The notes beneath the pieces were generated by a model. The model was not told the DNA's origin. It ran no database searches and was given only the letters and a program-made list of their open reading frames with translations. Shown here piece after piece: positions 23,741 through 34,672 of a DNA stretch of 64,000 bases; positions within the stretch are counted from its first letter, which is position 1, and each line of letters begins with the position of its first letter. The stretch spans positions 7,489,886 to 7,553,885 of the forward strand of contig NC_063171.1 of assembly GCF_023159225.1 (NCBI RefSeq), given 5' to 3'. Made by a program: the position numbers and the translations under genes. This stretch comes from Perognathus longimembris pacificus. Its lineage: Eukaryota > Chordata > Mammalia > Rodentia > Heteromyidae.

Positions 23741-25655
23741 TTAAGACCCAAAGCAGACCTTACCAAGCACTGTTGTATAAATCTTAGTCCTCAATTATAT
23801 ACATATACCTTCCCTCTCTGTTTTGTATATAAAATCAGATTTGGTGTCCGTAAAGAATACAATTTCAATATAACAACTTACCCTAAGCCCTGTATTCAGT
23901 AGTTACTTATTTACCCTTATAACCCTATGAACAATTTTTGTTCTTATATTAATTTCTTTTTGGACTGGTGGGATTTCTCTATGAACCCCTTTGATTCACT
24001 CAGATTGAACAGGGATACCCTCTATCTGATAACTGGGGTTCAATGGAGTCTGGAGGACCTGGAAGTAAATCAGGAGGGTAAGTTAGGGGTAGTGAAGAGA
24101 ATGGAGTGAAATGAATGGGGGGGGGGGTGATGAGTTTTGTATAGTTTCAGTAAAGTGGAAAGGTGAAGAGTGGAATTGGTTGAAAGAATGAGGTTAAAAT
24201 GATAGAGGATGAAGACTCAGTAGAAAAGGGTAAAGGTGTTAGTCATAGAAAAATAATTTTAAACAAAGAGAATGTGAAGAGAGAAACAATGAAAAAATAC
24301 TGGAAAACAAACACACAAAACACAAAAAAATTATCAAACCCTCCAAAAAAATCCAATAAAACAAACACATAAAAATGGAAAACAAAAAACAAAAGACATC
24401 TCAAAAATGAAAAATAGAAAATAAAAAATGTTTAAAAAAAATGGAGTCTCCCTTGTTTGGGTAGGCTTTCTCCAGTCTGGTTTCCTTGCAATGGTTTACA
24501 ATCTATTTTTCTGCTGCTTGGCTGGTTTGACTTGCTTTCAGTTTGCAGGGGGTGGATCTGCTCTGACCCTCCTCCCCTGTTAGTTAAATCCTGCGGCTCT
24601 GTGGTTCGCACAGTTTGCAGGTAGGACCTGGGTGTCCTCTGTAAATGGGGGTTGCTGAACAGTTTCGAGAACTGTCGCTTCTCACATATGCTGTGGGGCC
24701 GCTGCTTTTAATGCCTGACTCTGAATAGGCTGCAGACTCAGCAGCGTGTGACGCTTCTGGCCTGGTTTACCTGGCTGAGAGTTGCTTGCCTAGGCTTCTC
24801 CCTCCTGGGTGTGGAGACCTTCTCCTGGGTGGAGCTGGCTGTGTAATTCAGCTCCATTTCCTGCTGGAATTGGGCTTCCTCTGTGATGGGTCCATTTATC
24901 TGTCTCAGGAACTGTTTACTCTCCTGTCTGAGTGTTCGGTGCTGCTGGTAGCTGCTCACCACTTTCTGTTTGAATTTAGAAATTCCGGCTATTGGTCAGT
25001 TGGCAGCCACTGAGTCGGCATGGCAGGGTGGGGTGGGGCACCTCTGGCTGAGTTTACCTGAGTCTGTGAGCTGCGGCCTGGGGGTGAGCCTCCTGCCTGG
25101 GCAGCGGTTGTTCTTCTGAGCGGCTGGCTCTCACTGGTTGGTCCTTCTTGCTTTTCAAAGATGGCCCCTTTGTCTTCGATTTCCCACTTTAGTTCCAGTC
25201 TGGTCTGACCAGGTCTATGCCAGTGTCAAAGATGGCACTTTGCTCTGACAGTGGGGGATGTGTTAGCTTCCACAAGGTGCTCTGTGGGCCCAAGTGAGAA
25301 TGTCTTTTGTGGGGTACTCATGCTTTCTCTGTGATTTTGGCCCATCTATGCTCAGCCTGTGATCTGAGTCTGGAGGATTTCTTCCTGGTCTCCGCTGTGT
25401 GTTTTAGGTGTGTGGAATGCTGGGCGCTGTGCTGGTGCTAGCATTGGCATGGCGGTGAGATTCTGCCAGGGCTCAAATCTGTGTTTTCAAGCCATCAAAT
25501 TGGATTTTTTCTTTCTGGCCAGAATGCCTATACTGTTATAACTTATTTTGGCTGTCTTCCTAGGAGTTAAAGTTTCTCTGGAGTGGTAAAACCAGGATGT
25601 CAGGGGAGCTTAACTCGGGCCTTGCTGCTCCTCCGCTGTCTTCCTGGAAGTCTTA

Positions 25656-26110
25656 TTCTGATGGATTTTATCTAAAGAAAGGAACAACCAGGTGGGTTGC
25701 AGATATGTTCTAGGTATCCTAGGACCATGTAGATTATGCAGAACAGCATGACAATCTTTGCAAGGTTTTTCATGCTTCCATGTGCATTACTCTGAAGCTT
25801 TAGCATTGTTTGAAAACACTGAATAACAAAGCATAGTACTTGGATATAAAAATCTATCCTCCATTTGCAATGATGTAATACCTGTTGGGTTATCTTGATC
25901 CACTGAGCAAAGCAAAACTGAACAGGATATTTGGAACAATCCATAAGGGCTGGAAGGTTGGAAGTACAGTAAGTTTCCCTTTATGTAGGTACTCTAGATA
26001 TGAAAACTTGAGGGTTCAGAGAGGAAATAAAGAAAAATATGCCTTAATTTTTTTCAAGGATCATGACACAAATGCTTCTTATGCACTACTGGAAGAATAT
26101 AAACAAGATG
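25656..26110. other. Unassigned non-coding stretch
   Basis: Sequence between the 5' end of L1 B and the OR-unit backbone. It has short open frames on both strands (25672-25944 minus, 25885-26118 plus) with no recognisable motif. Nothing could be assigned. Confidence 0.4.
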
Positions 26111-26600
26111 TAATGTAGGAGTCAAAAAAGTTGAGGTCATTGTGTAGAAGTTTGGATTTTTTTTTAAGGAAGAGAGCCAGCAGGAAGATTGAGGGAGTAG
26201 GACAGAGAGTGATGGGTGGGGTACAATGGTGCATGTATCAAATATCATAATGGAATTTATTAAAATTGAGAAAAGAAGTGGAAAAATTAGAAGAGACAAG
26301 GCAGAATCAAAGTGCAAATTTTGTTTTAAATGTATATTATGTACATGTACTGCAAATACCAAAATAAAACCCTTCACTTTTATTCTTAATATACACAAAT
26401 AAAAATGTAGAGGTTGCCAAAATCAAACACAGACACGTAATATTTAGTCCTGAATTTATTATGCTTAGATGCTAATAAAGTAATGCCCAAACTAAATATT
26501 TAATGGTTTTGAGTTGTCATTATTCTTTCTACTATAGCAAAGATGTTGACAAGGTTACAGGTCTATACCTGGAGAGTCAGACATATTTTTCCTTTTTTAA
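26111..26600. other. OR-unit backbone segment
   Basis: Aligns by eye with 63330-64000 and with 40230-40480: shared landmarks are 'aataaaacccttcac', 'gtagaggttgccaaaatcaa' and the 'tttctac..aatag..aaggttacagg' end. It includes an old plus-strand L1-like 3' end that predates unit duplication. Confidence 0.65.
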
Positions 26601-26626
26601 CAGGGCCTTGCTTTATTTTACCGTGT

Positions 26627-26865
26627 ATTAAAAATAAATTCTCCAAGAACCATTGGAGTCACAATGATTGACATAAAAATTCTCAGCAAAGCAAAATTGA
26701 CCAGTCAAAAGTCTGGCAAGAAACACACACCATGTGTTAAAAATACGTTCTCCAAGAACCATTGGAGTCACACTGATATACAAAATTAAATAGTCTCAGA
26801 AAGGCAAAACTTACTTCCTGTAGAGAAGAGTGCACCACCAGACAAAAATCTGGCAAGCAAGCACA
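26627..26865. repeat. Two tandem ~109-bp repeat units
   Basis: The string ctccaagaaccattggagtc occurs at 26641 and again at 26750. Both are preceded by 'ttaaaaata' and followed by similar sequence ending in 'gtctggcaag' or 'tctggcaagc'. Origin unknown; no match recognised elsewhere in the window. Confidence 0.75.
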
Positions 26866-27065
26866 CAGAGCCTTGTCTCACTGAAGGGAAGCTGAAGTGA
26901 CCAACTCTGTTGGCAGTCTATATCTGCACTGCTTTAGTGTGGAAGACAGATGACTTCTGTAATTTTGCTACTGTCATTTTGATAGATATAATTTGATGCA
27001 AGGGTATTATGATCTAAATGTACTGCAATAATCAAACCAATTTCATGAGAAAAGGTGGGTATGAA
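26866..27065. other. OR-unit backbone segment (out of order)
   Basis: 'ctcactgaaggga' through 'aaaccaatttcatgagaaaa' matches 62585-62775. An inverted copy is at about 36905-37110. Its position before, rather than after, the 3'-flank-like segment at 27440 indicates a duplication junction here. Confidence 0.65.
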
Positions 27066-27126
27066 AGTTTATGATAGAACAGTCATCACATTTTAAGCAG
27101 CATATGTATGTGTATATATATGTATG

Positions 27127-27128
<2 letters not shown>

Positions 27129-27169
<41 letters not shown>
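27129..27169. repeat. (CA)n microsatellite
   Basis: Pure CA run after an imperfect TATG stretch, directly next to a GC-rich LTR-like fragment. Confidence 0.95.
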
Positions 27170-27420
27170 CGGCCCGCTGACCCACCCCTCTTCCAGCCGC
27201 TGGACCCACTTAGAAGTGCTAATGTGGCAGTAAAGCTGGGGTGGGGAAGGACTTCTTAGGCTGCCCTCCCCCACTTCTGATGGTTCAGCCGCCATGACCA
27301 CTTAGATGTGCCACCGTGGAAGTGAAGTGGGAGTGGGGCAAGACTTCCTAGGCTGTGCCTCCTGCACTCCTGACGCAGCCTAATGCCATGTCCTCTCCTG
27401 CGGGTCAGTGGCAGTGATAA
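27170..27420 (-). mobile_element. LTR-like fragment related to the element at 28602
   Basis: The reverse complement aligns by eye with 28689-28790: both have 'gcatcaggagtg' or 'gcgtcaggagtg' followed by 'tggcac' and 'tctaagtg'. This fragment seems to carry the 'cttctaagtg/catctaagtg' module twice, suggesting an internal duplication of about 100 bp. Truncated; no ends visible. Confidence 0.5.
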
Positions 27421-27875
27421 TAGCCAAAACACATAGGAGTGAAGACGTATTTTACAAATAATAGTTTGGGCTGAATTAAGTTATCTAATCATAAGATTAA
27501 TGATAGGAAAAATGAGTAGTGTTGCTTTTACTTTTAACATTTTTGTATGAATGTTCATTCTGTTTTAGAACTGAGGGCCTGGGGGCTATTTCTGAACTTT
27601 TTTATTCAACTCTAGCACTGTATCATTTGAGCCCTAAGCTGGATTTGTATCTTTTTGATGGTTAAATAAAGATCAGAGTCTCATGACTTTCTTGCCCTAG
27701 TGGTCTTTGAATTGCAATCCATAGATATTAGCCTCCTGAGTAGCTAGGGTTACCAGCATGAGTCATGAATGTCTGACTATATTTATTTTTAAAGTCTAGA
27801 AAAAACAAAATTATCTAATTTTAAATTTTAATAGAACTAAATGTATTGGGAGTACACATAGTTTTATTGTTGTTT
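27421..27875. other. OR-unit 3' flank copy with shared SINE
   Basis: 27440-27540 matches 34770-34880 and 54330-54440 ('aattaagttatctaatcata..gattaatgataggaaaaatg'). The SINE that follows (27565-27777) is present in the same place in all three units. This is therefore an extra copy of the OR 3' flank without an OR gene next to it. Confidence 0.65.
27565..27777 (-). mobile_element. Composite SINE shared by three units
   Basis: Minus-strand B1/ID-like SINE with 'agcctcctgagtagctaggg' near 27732. It is the paralogue of 34895-35127 and 54450-54660, with the same flanks on both sides, so it inserted before the units were duplicated. Confidence 0.75.
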
Positions 27876-28350
27876 TGTTATGATCTCTGAGTGAGAAAAT
27901 CCATGGAGGCATGGTTAAAGGGGACAAAGGAGTTTTATTTATTGGCCTGTGACTAACTTGTCCTAGGCTACCCCACACCTAGGAGCAACTGCAGCCTCCA
28001 AAGGGGTGAGTTTTGTTTTGTTTTGTCTTTTCCTCCTCTCCACAGGTCTCTCCTCTCCACAAGCCTCTTTGAAGGACTCTGGCCTCTCTTCGGGCCTCTC
28101 ATCTCTGGGCAGGCCTGTGGCCTCTGCTCCCCAGACACCTCTTGCTGCTTCAGCACCTGCCCCCCACTTTCTCTCCCCTCTCTTTCTGACCCAACACACC
28201 ACCCTGCTCCTTGGAACACACAGCCTATATATAAGGTGCTCCACCGCTGCTCCAACCGCATCCACTGCTCCTTGAAACCCCACGCCCTCCAGTGGCCAAA
28301 TACATGGCAGTAACATCAGCACTGGCCAGGACTTCCCACCCCCCTGATTA
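27876..28350 (-). mobile_element. Solo LTR-like element
   Basis: About 475 bp, GC-rich, bounded by near-perfect inverted ends TGTTATGATC and GATTATGACA. On the minus strand it has a TATA box (complement of 28226-28235) followed downstream by AATAAA motifs (complement of 27933-27943), the U3-R order of an LTR. It interrupts backbone that is continuous at 35200-35290. No internal retroviral genes are present. Long open frames in it are by-products of GC-rich composition. Confidence 0.65.
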
Positions 28351-28601
28351 TGACAGTTTTGCCTCTTGTCCCAAGCTGAATGAGTAAGCTGGGAACTAAG
28401 GACAATTCTGTTCTCCAAAAACCTGAGATTCTTCGGTCACATTACTTAGATAAGTACTGAAATTGCTGTCTTTTTTTTTTTTTTTATAAATAGTTGATGA
28501 TGAAAACTAACATGTTATGTTCCTCCAATAAATGAAAAAAGAAAAAGAGAAGACAAAATTTTTCTTTGGTGGATACCAAGTGTGGTACCACATATCTAAA
28601 C
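28351..28601. other. OR-unit backbone between two LTR insertions
   Basis: Aligns with 35270-35480 and 57280-57330 plus 59729-59800 and 61890-61980 ('ctgttctccaaaaacctgag', 'ttgatgatgaaaac'). Non-coding. Confidence 0.6.
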
Positions 28602-29396
28602 TGGTATTGTAATATCCTGTGAGGCCAGGAAATCCTTCCCCATGCCTGTGTCACTACCACAGACCGTAGGAAGAGGTGTGTTATTAGGTTGCATCAGGAG
28701 TGTGGAAGGGGCAGTTGAGTAAGTCCCACCCCATGCCGGCATCACAGCCATAGTGGCACTTCTAAGTGAGTCTGGAGGCTGGAGTGGGACAGGGTGTCAG
28801 AGAGCCAGGGTGTATATATATGCATATGGAGGCTCCAGAGAGACAGAAGAGAGAGGAGAGAGAAGCAGGCAGTGCCTGCCACTGGAGTGGAGCCTAGCCA
28901 GACCTGCTGAGAAGTCTGGAACCTAAGGCCTGCGGGAAAGTGCAGAGCCTGAGGCCTGCAGAGGAGTCCTGAGACTGGTGCCTGTGGGAGGAGCCCAGAG
29001 CCTGAGACCTGCAGAGGAGCCTGAGGTTTGTGGAGAGGTTTGAAATCTGAGGCCTAAGGCCTGCAGAGAGGCCTCCCCATAGGGGGAGGTGTGAGGCCAT
29101 AGAGGCAAGGCTTGCTGGATGGAGGAGTAGAAAGAAGCTCCCTCCTCTGGACGTTTTGGGGGGTTGGAGGTTGAGGTGGTTGGAAGTTGAGGCTGTTGGA
29201 GATTTGGAGGTCAGGTCTCTGTTCTGTGTTCTGGGTAGCTAGCCCAAGACAAGGCAGTTGCAGGACAGCATTTGGAGGTGGAGGACTGTTTTGGTTCTGA
29301 GTTTTAGGTTGTAAATAAAGTTCCTTTGTAAATAAAACCCCTTCCCACCTTAAGTTGTGCCTCGATGGATTATTATCACTCTTGGAATACAATAGT
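28602..29396 (+). mobile_element. Solo LTR-like element with internal minisatellite
   Basis: About 795 bp inserted in backbone that is uninterrupted at 35475-35500 and 61975-62000. The ends are partly inverted (tggtattgtaatatcc against ggaatacaatagta). Plus-strand TATA-like sequence lies at about 28813, and AATAAA at 29314-29319 and 29331-29336. The middle (about 28900-29080) is a degenerate minisatellite of 'gcctgaggcctgcagag' type units. No coding potential. The exact ends and TSD could not be settled. Confidence 0.6.
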
Positions 29397-29800
29397 ATCA
29401 CCTTAATAATCTTATTGTTTTTATATTCTTTCAGCTTGCTTCATTGTCAGCGGGAAATTCAAGCCAGTAAATTTGAAATCATGTCTGCAATGACATTTGG
29501 ATATTTTGTATTTCTTCATATTACTATTCCCATTACAAAGGGAAAGAAGATTAAGAGATTAGTGATTAATTTGTAATTTAAACAGAAAATGAAAATTTTA
29601 TAATGTGTTCCAGTCTTAATGTTTTTTTAAGTGTTTTTACTTTTCTACACATGCAAGCAGGGTTCTGGTTAGTTCTCTTGAAAGGGCTATGAGAAACAGG
29701 CAAGACTGACCTCTACCCACCCTCAAACCAATTTCTTGAGAAAGAAAGAAGAATCTGAGGATTTGTGGGAGGAAACATATTCATACCACATTTTATAACA

Positions 29801-29862
29801 GGCACTTAATATCTATTTTCCAACATCTCAAGGCACTTAATATCTATTTTCCAACATCTCAG
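29801..29862. repeat. Perfect 31-bp tandem duplication
   Basis: ggcacttaatatctattttc and the following 11 bases occur twice in succession with a period of 31. The related sites at 62835 and elsewhere have one copy, so it is a recent local slip. Confidence 0.9.
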
Positions 29863-29969
29863 GGAATAAGTCCAATGTAAACAAAAGATTTAAATAAATT
29901 CATAAGAAATTTCAATATAAAGGCTTAGAGAGAAGTAAAATTTCCAAATTATCAATGACAAAACTTTAC

Positions 29970-30110
29970 TTCCGAGACAAAGGATAAAAAGACAAACCAA
30001 TGCAACAGTAATACTTACAAAACTATATGGTGTAATCCAACTGCAAAACTCATGGGGGGAGAGAAAAGGGGGGAGGGGGAGGTGGGGGAAAATGAAGGAG
30101 TAGGTAACAA
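29970..30110 (+). mobile_element. Short L1 3' UTR fragment
   Basis: 'gacaaaggataaaaagacaa' followed by the 'aaccaactgt'-like box and the G-rich 'ggggggagaga' block, as in plus-strand L1 3' UTRs at 5240 and 40015. The homologous site near 62940 lacks it. Confidence 0.65.
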
Positions 30111-32704
30111 GCCTATGTGCTCAGTATGCTACCTATCACTGTACTTCTTCATTTTCCTCCCAGGAGATAATTCTATAAGATGAACATCTTGCTATAGCAA
30201 TTATTGTCACATATTCAAGGGAATCTAGTCCATACACATTAGTGATACTTACAAACTCGTATTCACTTCAGAACCATTAAAAAATTCCATCATTTCTCAT
30301 AAGCTAATTCAAAGAGTCAGCTTAGCTGCCAATCAACAAATGACTGCACAAAGTAAATGTGGTATACAGAAAGTGAAGTATAATGTAGCCCTAAGAACAT
30401 CTGAAATTATGTCATTTGCAGAAAAATAAAAACCTGGATCTTAATTGAAATCTCTTATACTTAGAATTACAAATATTTCATGTTTTCCAACACATAATGA
30501 TGGACCTGAAAAAGTTGAAATGTGGGCTTTTTATAAAGGGAGCTAGCAGAAAGGGTGAAGGAGGAAGTTTAACACAAATTAGATGGAGGGGAGATAGTAG
30601 GAAGATAGCAGAAAGAGAAGAGGGAACAACCTAATCTTTCTCTGACTAAACAGAATTTAGGGTTCCATCAGGTACCTCATGTCTTGAGGGTCACACCAAA
30701 TAAACTATCAGTGCATTTGTATTGTTAGGATTGGATTTATAAAGAAAAGATGAGTCCCTCTAGAATCCTCATTATCATATTTCCTCAGGGAAAAGTGAGT
30801 AAAATATAAATTAGATCCTAATGTGAGTCCTACATGCAAGTGGTGTTTGTTTTGACTGGACTGAAGTAATATGGTGTCTGAATCATCTTGTTTACTTTTT
30901 GAATTGTTTTATTGGTAATATCACCAATTTAAAAGACAACTAAAATGCACTATTTTTTTCCATAGTGATATTTGAAGTAAAATACAGTTTTAATTATGTT
31001 AAGGTTTCAGATCTGTTTGTGACCCATTTTTTTTTGTGCCTAGCTAATGCCATTTTTCTTTATACAGTTAAAACTTGAAGTAACTATCTTCAGAGAAGAA
31101 AAACTTCCTATGTATTTCATTTGGCACTGACCATATGCAAAATAGTAAGTTGGAAATAAAGTTTCATTTTTAAGTGATTTCCAATGGTAAGGTAATGCTA
31201 GCTACAGAACATTTAAGCTGTTTCTCGTATGTTATGGCTGATAATTACATGTTTGTATCAGTGACAACACAAAGCAGGGGAAAGCATACATTTTCTAAAA
31301 GAAATTTAAATCTCTGATACTTCAGATTACTAAGGCAGAATATGGGTTTCTTATTCAAAAATATGTTTTTAAAAAACACCATTATTGTAATTCAAATTAA
31401 ATCACAAGTTTTATTTATTTCGTTATGCTTGTTTACTAGGAGATTGAAGAGATTATTAATGAAAATATAACACCTCTTGGCATATGATATACTAGGACTA
31501 TGTTTTATTGAACCAATTTAAGTAGCTAATTACAAAATTTAAGGAAAAATATGTTGCCAATTTTTGGTGATGCATATTGATTATGTAATTTAAGGAAAAA
31601 CAAGGCTACAATATATGCATAAATCCAATACTATCAGTATATGTCTTACAGTTCAAGTTTCTAAACAATTTACAATTTATAAGTGTAAGTAAAAACAAAT
31701 ATAATTATTATTATTTAATGAAAGTTTGTCCCTGAATACATTGCTTCCACAATCCAACATATTTCATATATGTAAGTGCTTTTGTATTTTTCATAATCTT
31801 GTTATGCACAGATATTGAAAAAAATTAGTAGTTCTGTAGTCATGTATATTTGACAATGTAAGAATTTACATGACAAGATTTCTTGAATCATTTCATTCAC
31901 TGCAAATTTATCTACCTCTAATTACATTACAGAAAAGAATTTTGTAGTTGTTGAATGATAGTAATCAAGCAAACAAATAGGCAAGTAACCATGAGGCCCT
32001 CAGTTCAAATTTCAGCACTAGCAAAATATTTCATATAAAAGAAGCACTTCTGGAGGTAACAGTGTTTAAACCTTATTTATTTAACTGTAATTGACTGCTC
32101 ATCACCGTTACAATGAATTTTTTGAAGAAGCACTTCATATTTACACTACCATTTCAAAATAGACATACTTCAAAAAGATGACATAACACTGCTACATTCC
32201 CATACTCCAATGTTTATGTTTTTTTGCCTAAATGCTAGCATATATTAATACATCTCAAATAATATACAAATATATAGCACATAGTAATCTATGTAGCATG
32301 TATTTTGTGCTAAAACATATACAGTATGTAAGCATATAAATATAGAATAAGATAAGTAATAGGCAATATGTACCTTAAGCATCTACAATTGAGACAATGC
32401 CATCAATACACATAAAGATGGCACATTCAAAATGAAACAAGTGCCTATCTGTATATGAGAAATCCACCATCAGCTTCTACTGACTAAAAAAATCAACAGT
32501 ATTACATGCTTGACAATAATTCCCAGAAGTTTCTAGGGCCTCTAGTAAATCAAGGGGTGCCTTTCTGAAAAGGAAGGGTGAATAAGCACAATGATATCAT
32601 GAGTACAGTAGATGTAAAGTCTCCAAGTGAAGTTAGTGAACATAGTTCACCAGTATCCACTTGTCTTTATTAAGAATTTCTCAATTCCTGGGTTCCTTGG
32701 TTCC

Positions 32705-32717
32705 TTAGTTTCCCCAG
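32705..32717 (+). promoter_or_regulatory. Retained splice acceptor of the OR pseudogene
   Basis: 'tagtttccccag' with AG at 32716-32717, 23 bp before the ATG at 32741, matching the spacing in the two intact genes. Confidence 0.6.
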
Positions 32718-32740
32718 ACAGACTGTTATAGAAAGAAGAG

Positions 32741-33678
32741 ATGGACCTCTACAACCTTAAAATGGTGACTCAGTTTATTCTCATTGGACTCTCTGACCTT
32801 CCTGAGGTACGGTACCCTCTCTTTGTGGCATTTGTCATCATCTATCAAAATACCTTGGTGGGTAATGGGGCCATCCTCCTGGCCATTGGCATAGAGCCAA
32901 AGCTTCATATTCCCATTTATTTCCTGTTAGCAAATTTGTCCCTGTTAGACATATTTTGTCCTTCGACTACAGTTCCTAAGTTGCTCCAGAACCTTTTGAC
33001 AGAAGACCACAGCATTTCCTTTGTTGGGTGTGCTTTACAGCTTTATTTCTTGGTGGCCCTAGCTGGGACTGAGGTCTTCCTGGTCATTGTCATGGCTCAT
33101 GATGGGTATTTGGCAATATGTTTTTCCCTTCGTTACACCCTTGTCATGACCAATATTCCTGTGTGCAGTTGCTGACTGGGACCTGGGCAACCGGTTTTCT
33201 CAACTCCCTTCTCCATACAGTGACTACTTTCAACCTATCTTTTCTGCAAGTCTAATTATGTTAGCCATTACTACTGTGATATCCCATTAGTGGTGGCCCT
33301 GTCTTGTTCTTCTACTTACATATCAGATATGCTCATTTTAGGTGTAGGAGGTATCTTGGCTATTAGTGCCATCCCTACAACTCTGATCTCCTATATATAA
33401 ATTATCTACACCATCCTGAAGATCCAGTCAGCATAAGAGAAGCCCAAATCCTTCTCCACATGTGTCTCCCAGCTCCTTGTGATTTGTTCTATGGCACTGC
33501 CATCTTTACATATATGCACAGTTCTTCCAGTCAAAATGCCATAGCCAGAGATAGACTCATCTCCATGTTATATGAAGTAATGACTCCAATGTTAAATTCC
33601 ATCATCTACAGCTTGCAAAGCACAGAGGTGAAAGGAGCACTCCGAAGGTTGTTAATGTTTCTGAACATAATTACTTGA
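32741..33678 (+). pseudogene. Olfactory receptor pseudogene (copy 2)
   Basis: Clearly a sibling of the two intact genes but disabled. Compared with copy 3: a 1-bp deletion near 33159 makes a TGA at 33173-33175, a 1-bp insertion lies near 33241, stop TAA is at 33398-33400 (Tyr codon position), stop TAA is at 33434-33436 (Glu codon position), a 4-bp deletion lies near 33487, and a 1-bp insertion near the end shifts the terminator to 33678. Functional motifs are also eroded: DRY is DGY, HTPMY is HIPIY, and PMLNPIIYSLR is PMLNSIIYSLQ. The first open part encodes 144 residues (through TM3). The start ATG and the splice acceptor remain. Confidence 0.95.
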
Positions 33679-34441
33679 TGCAATATCAAAACTGATTGAC
33701 TTGTGTTAAACCTCACAATTTCCATTGAATGTGTTACCAGATAATTATCATGTCAGAGAGTTATAATTTACTCTGTCTTCTACCTGTAGAAAGAGGAATG
33801 TTTTATATATAGACTATTACTTATTTAATAAACCATTTTTGGTCTTCAGTTATCTATTTTCTACCATACACTTTCCTAGCTCTATTCATCCCAATTGCTT
33901 CTGAACTAGACTGGTTCCCCAGTCTGCTGATGACATTCACTATATGAATTAATGTGTGGCACTCTGCATCTCCTTCTGTGCCCTATATTCCAATTTTCAC
34001 TAATTGATGTGGTCACACAGCTATGGAAATGTTTATACATTATTACATGTTTCTATTTCTCCTCTAGATTGTTATTGATGTCATGCATGTTCAATCTTTT
34101 CAAATTATACTTCTTAGGTCATGTTCACAGTTTATTGTGTGACCATGAGTAAGCACATTGAGGTACTTTGCTTTGTTATCAATTACATTTGACTAAACTT
34201 TTAACACTCAATAGAGGCCCCTAAACAATTCTACCAGCAGTAGTCATCATAGGGCAGATTATTTACTTGTTAGTTAACTTCAGATGGAACTAGGGAATCC
34301 ATAAAGATTTGAAATTTAAATGACATTGTAAGAGTACATTACTTATAGTAAAGCTACTGTTTAACATTTGTTTTATTTTAATTTGTGTATTCATTCTCAA
34401 TCATAGAGTTTGTATCTGATATGAAAGAATCAAACCTTCTG
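33679..34441. other. 3' flank of the OR pseudogene
   Basis: Matches the 3' flank of copy 3 closely (33720-34400 against 52330-53290), including 'ctaataaaccat' near 33830 at the place of the copy 3 polyadenylation signal. It also lacks the young SINE found at 52748, so it shows the empty site (near 34090). Confidence 0.7.
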
Positions 34442-34672
34442 AGCACTGTTGGTTCACACATATAATCCTAGCTACTCAGGATGTTGAGATCTGAGGATAA
34501 CTCTTTAAACCTGCCCCCGCAGGCAACACTAGACTCCTATCTACTACTAAACTACTCAAAAAAGCCAGAAGTGTTATTGTGGCTCAAGTGGCCTAATGCT
34601 TGCCTTGAGCCAAAAGAAGCTCAGGGACATTTCCCAGGCCCCAAGTTCAAGCCCCAGGACAGGCAAAAATAT
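34442..34672 (+). mobile_element. Composite SINE
   Basis: B1-like head ('ataatcctagctactcagga') and ID-like tail ('tattgtggctcaagtggcct ... ccaagttcaagccccagga'). Not seen at the matching site of the copy 3 unit, so it inserted after the units separated or was lost there. Confidence 0.75.

Larger units (their letters stand above)
19464..25655 (-). mobile_element. L1 element B, minus strand, endonuclease region deleted
   Basis: It runs from a 3' UTR beginning at the 'ggttacagtttcata' box (19470) without a poly(A) tail, through ORF2 (19905-22950), ORF1 (22969-23740) and a 5' UTR, to 'gctgtcttcctggaag' at 25640-25655, the same terminal motif that ends L1 A. A later twin-primed L1 interrupts it at 22051-22594. 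As in L1 A, ORF1 passes directly into RT sequence. Confidence 0.85.
29397..32704. other. 5' intergenic region of the OR pseudogene
   Basis: OR-unit backbone. 29640-29830 corresponds to 62260-62850 with about 420 bp missing at 29735. 30110-30560 corresponds to 62940-63400. 30725-31200 corresponds to 47450-47900. 32100-32700 corresponds to 50690-51290. No gene. Non-coding OR exons and promoter may lie here but are not recognisable. Confidence 0.6.

Noticed and set aside
25885..26118. 77-codon plus-strand ORF between L1 B and the OR-unit backbone
   Set aside because: No recognisable motif, no upstream signal, and no counterpart in the other units; treated as chance.
27963..28418. Overlapping GC-rich ORFs up to 151 codons on both strands
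   Set aside because: They lie inside an LTR-like element with TG..CA type ends; no domain, no conservation between the frames.
33460..33678. Possible separate small OR-like gene
   Set aside because: It is the frameshifted C-terminal part of the OR pseudogene starting at 32741, not an independent gene.
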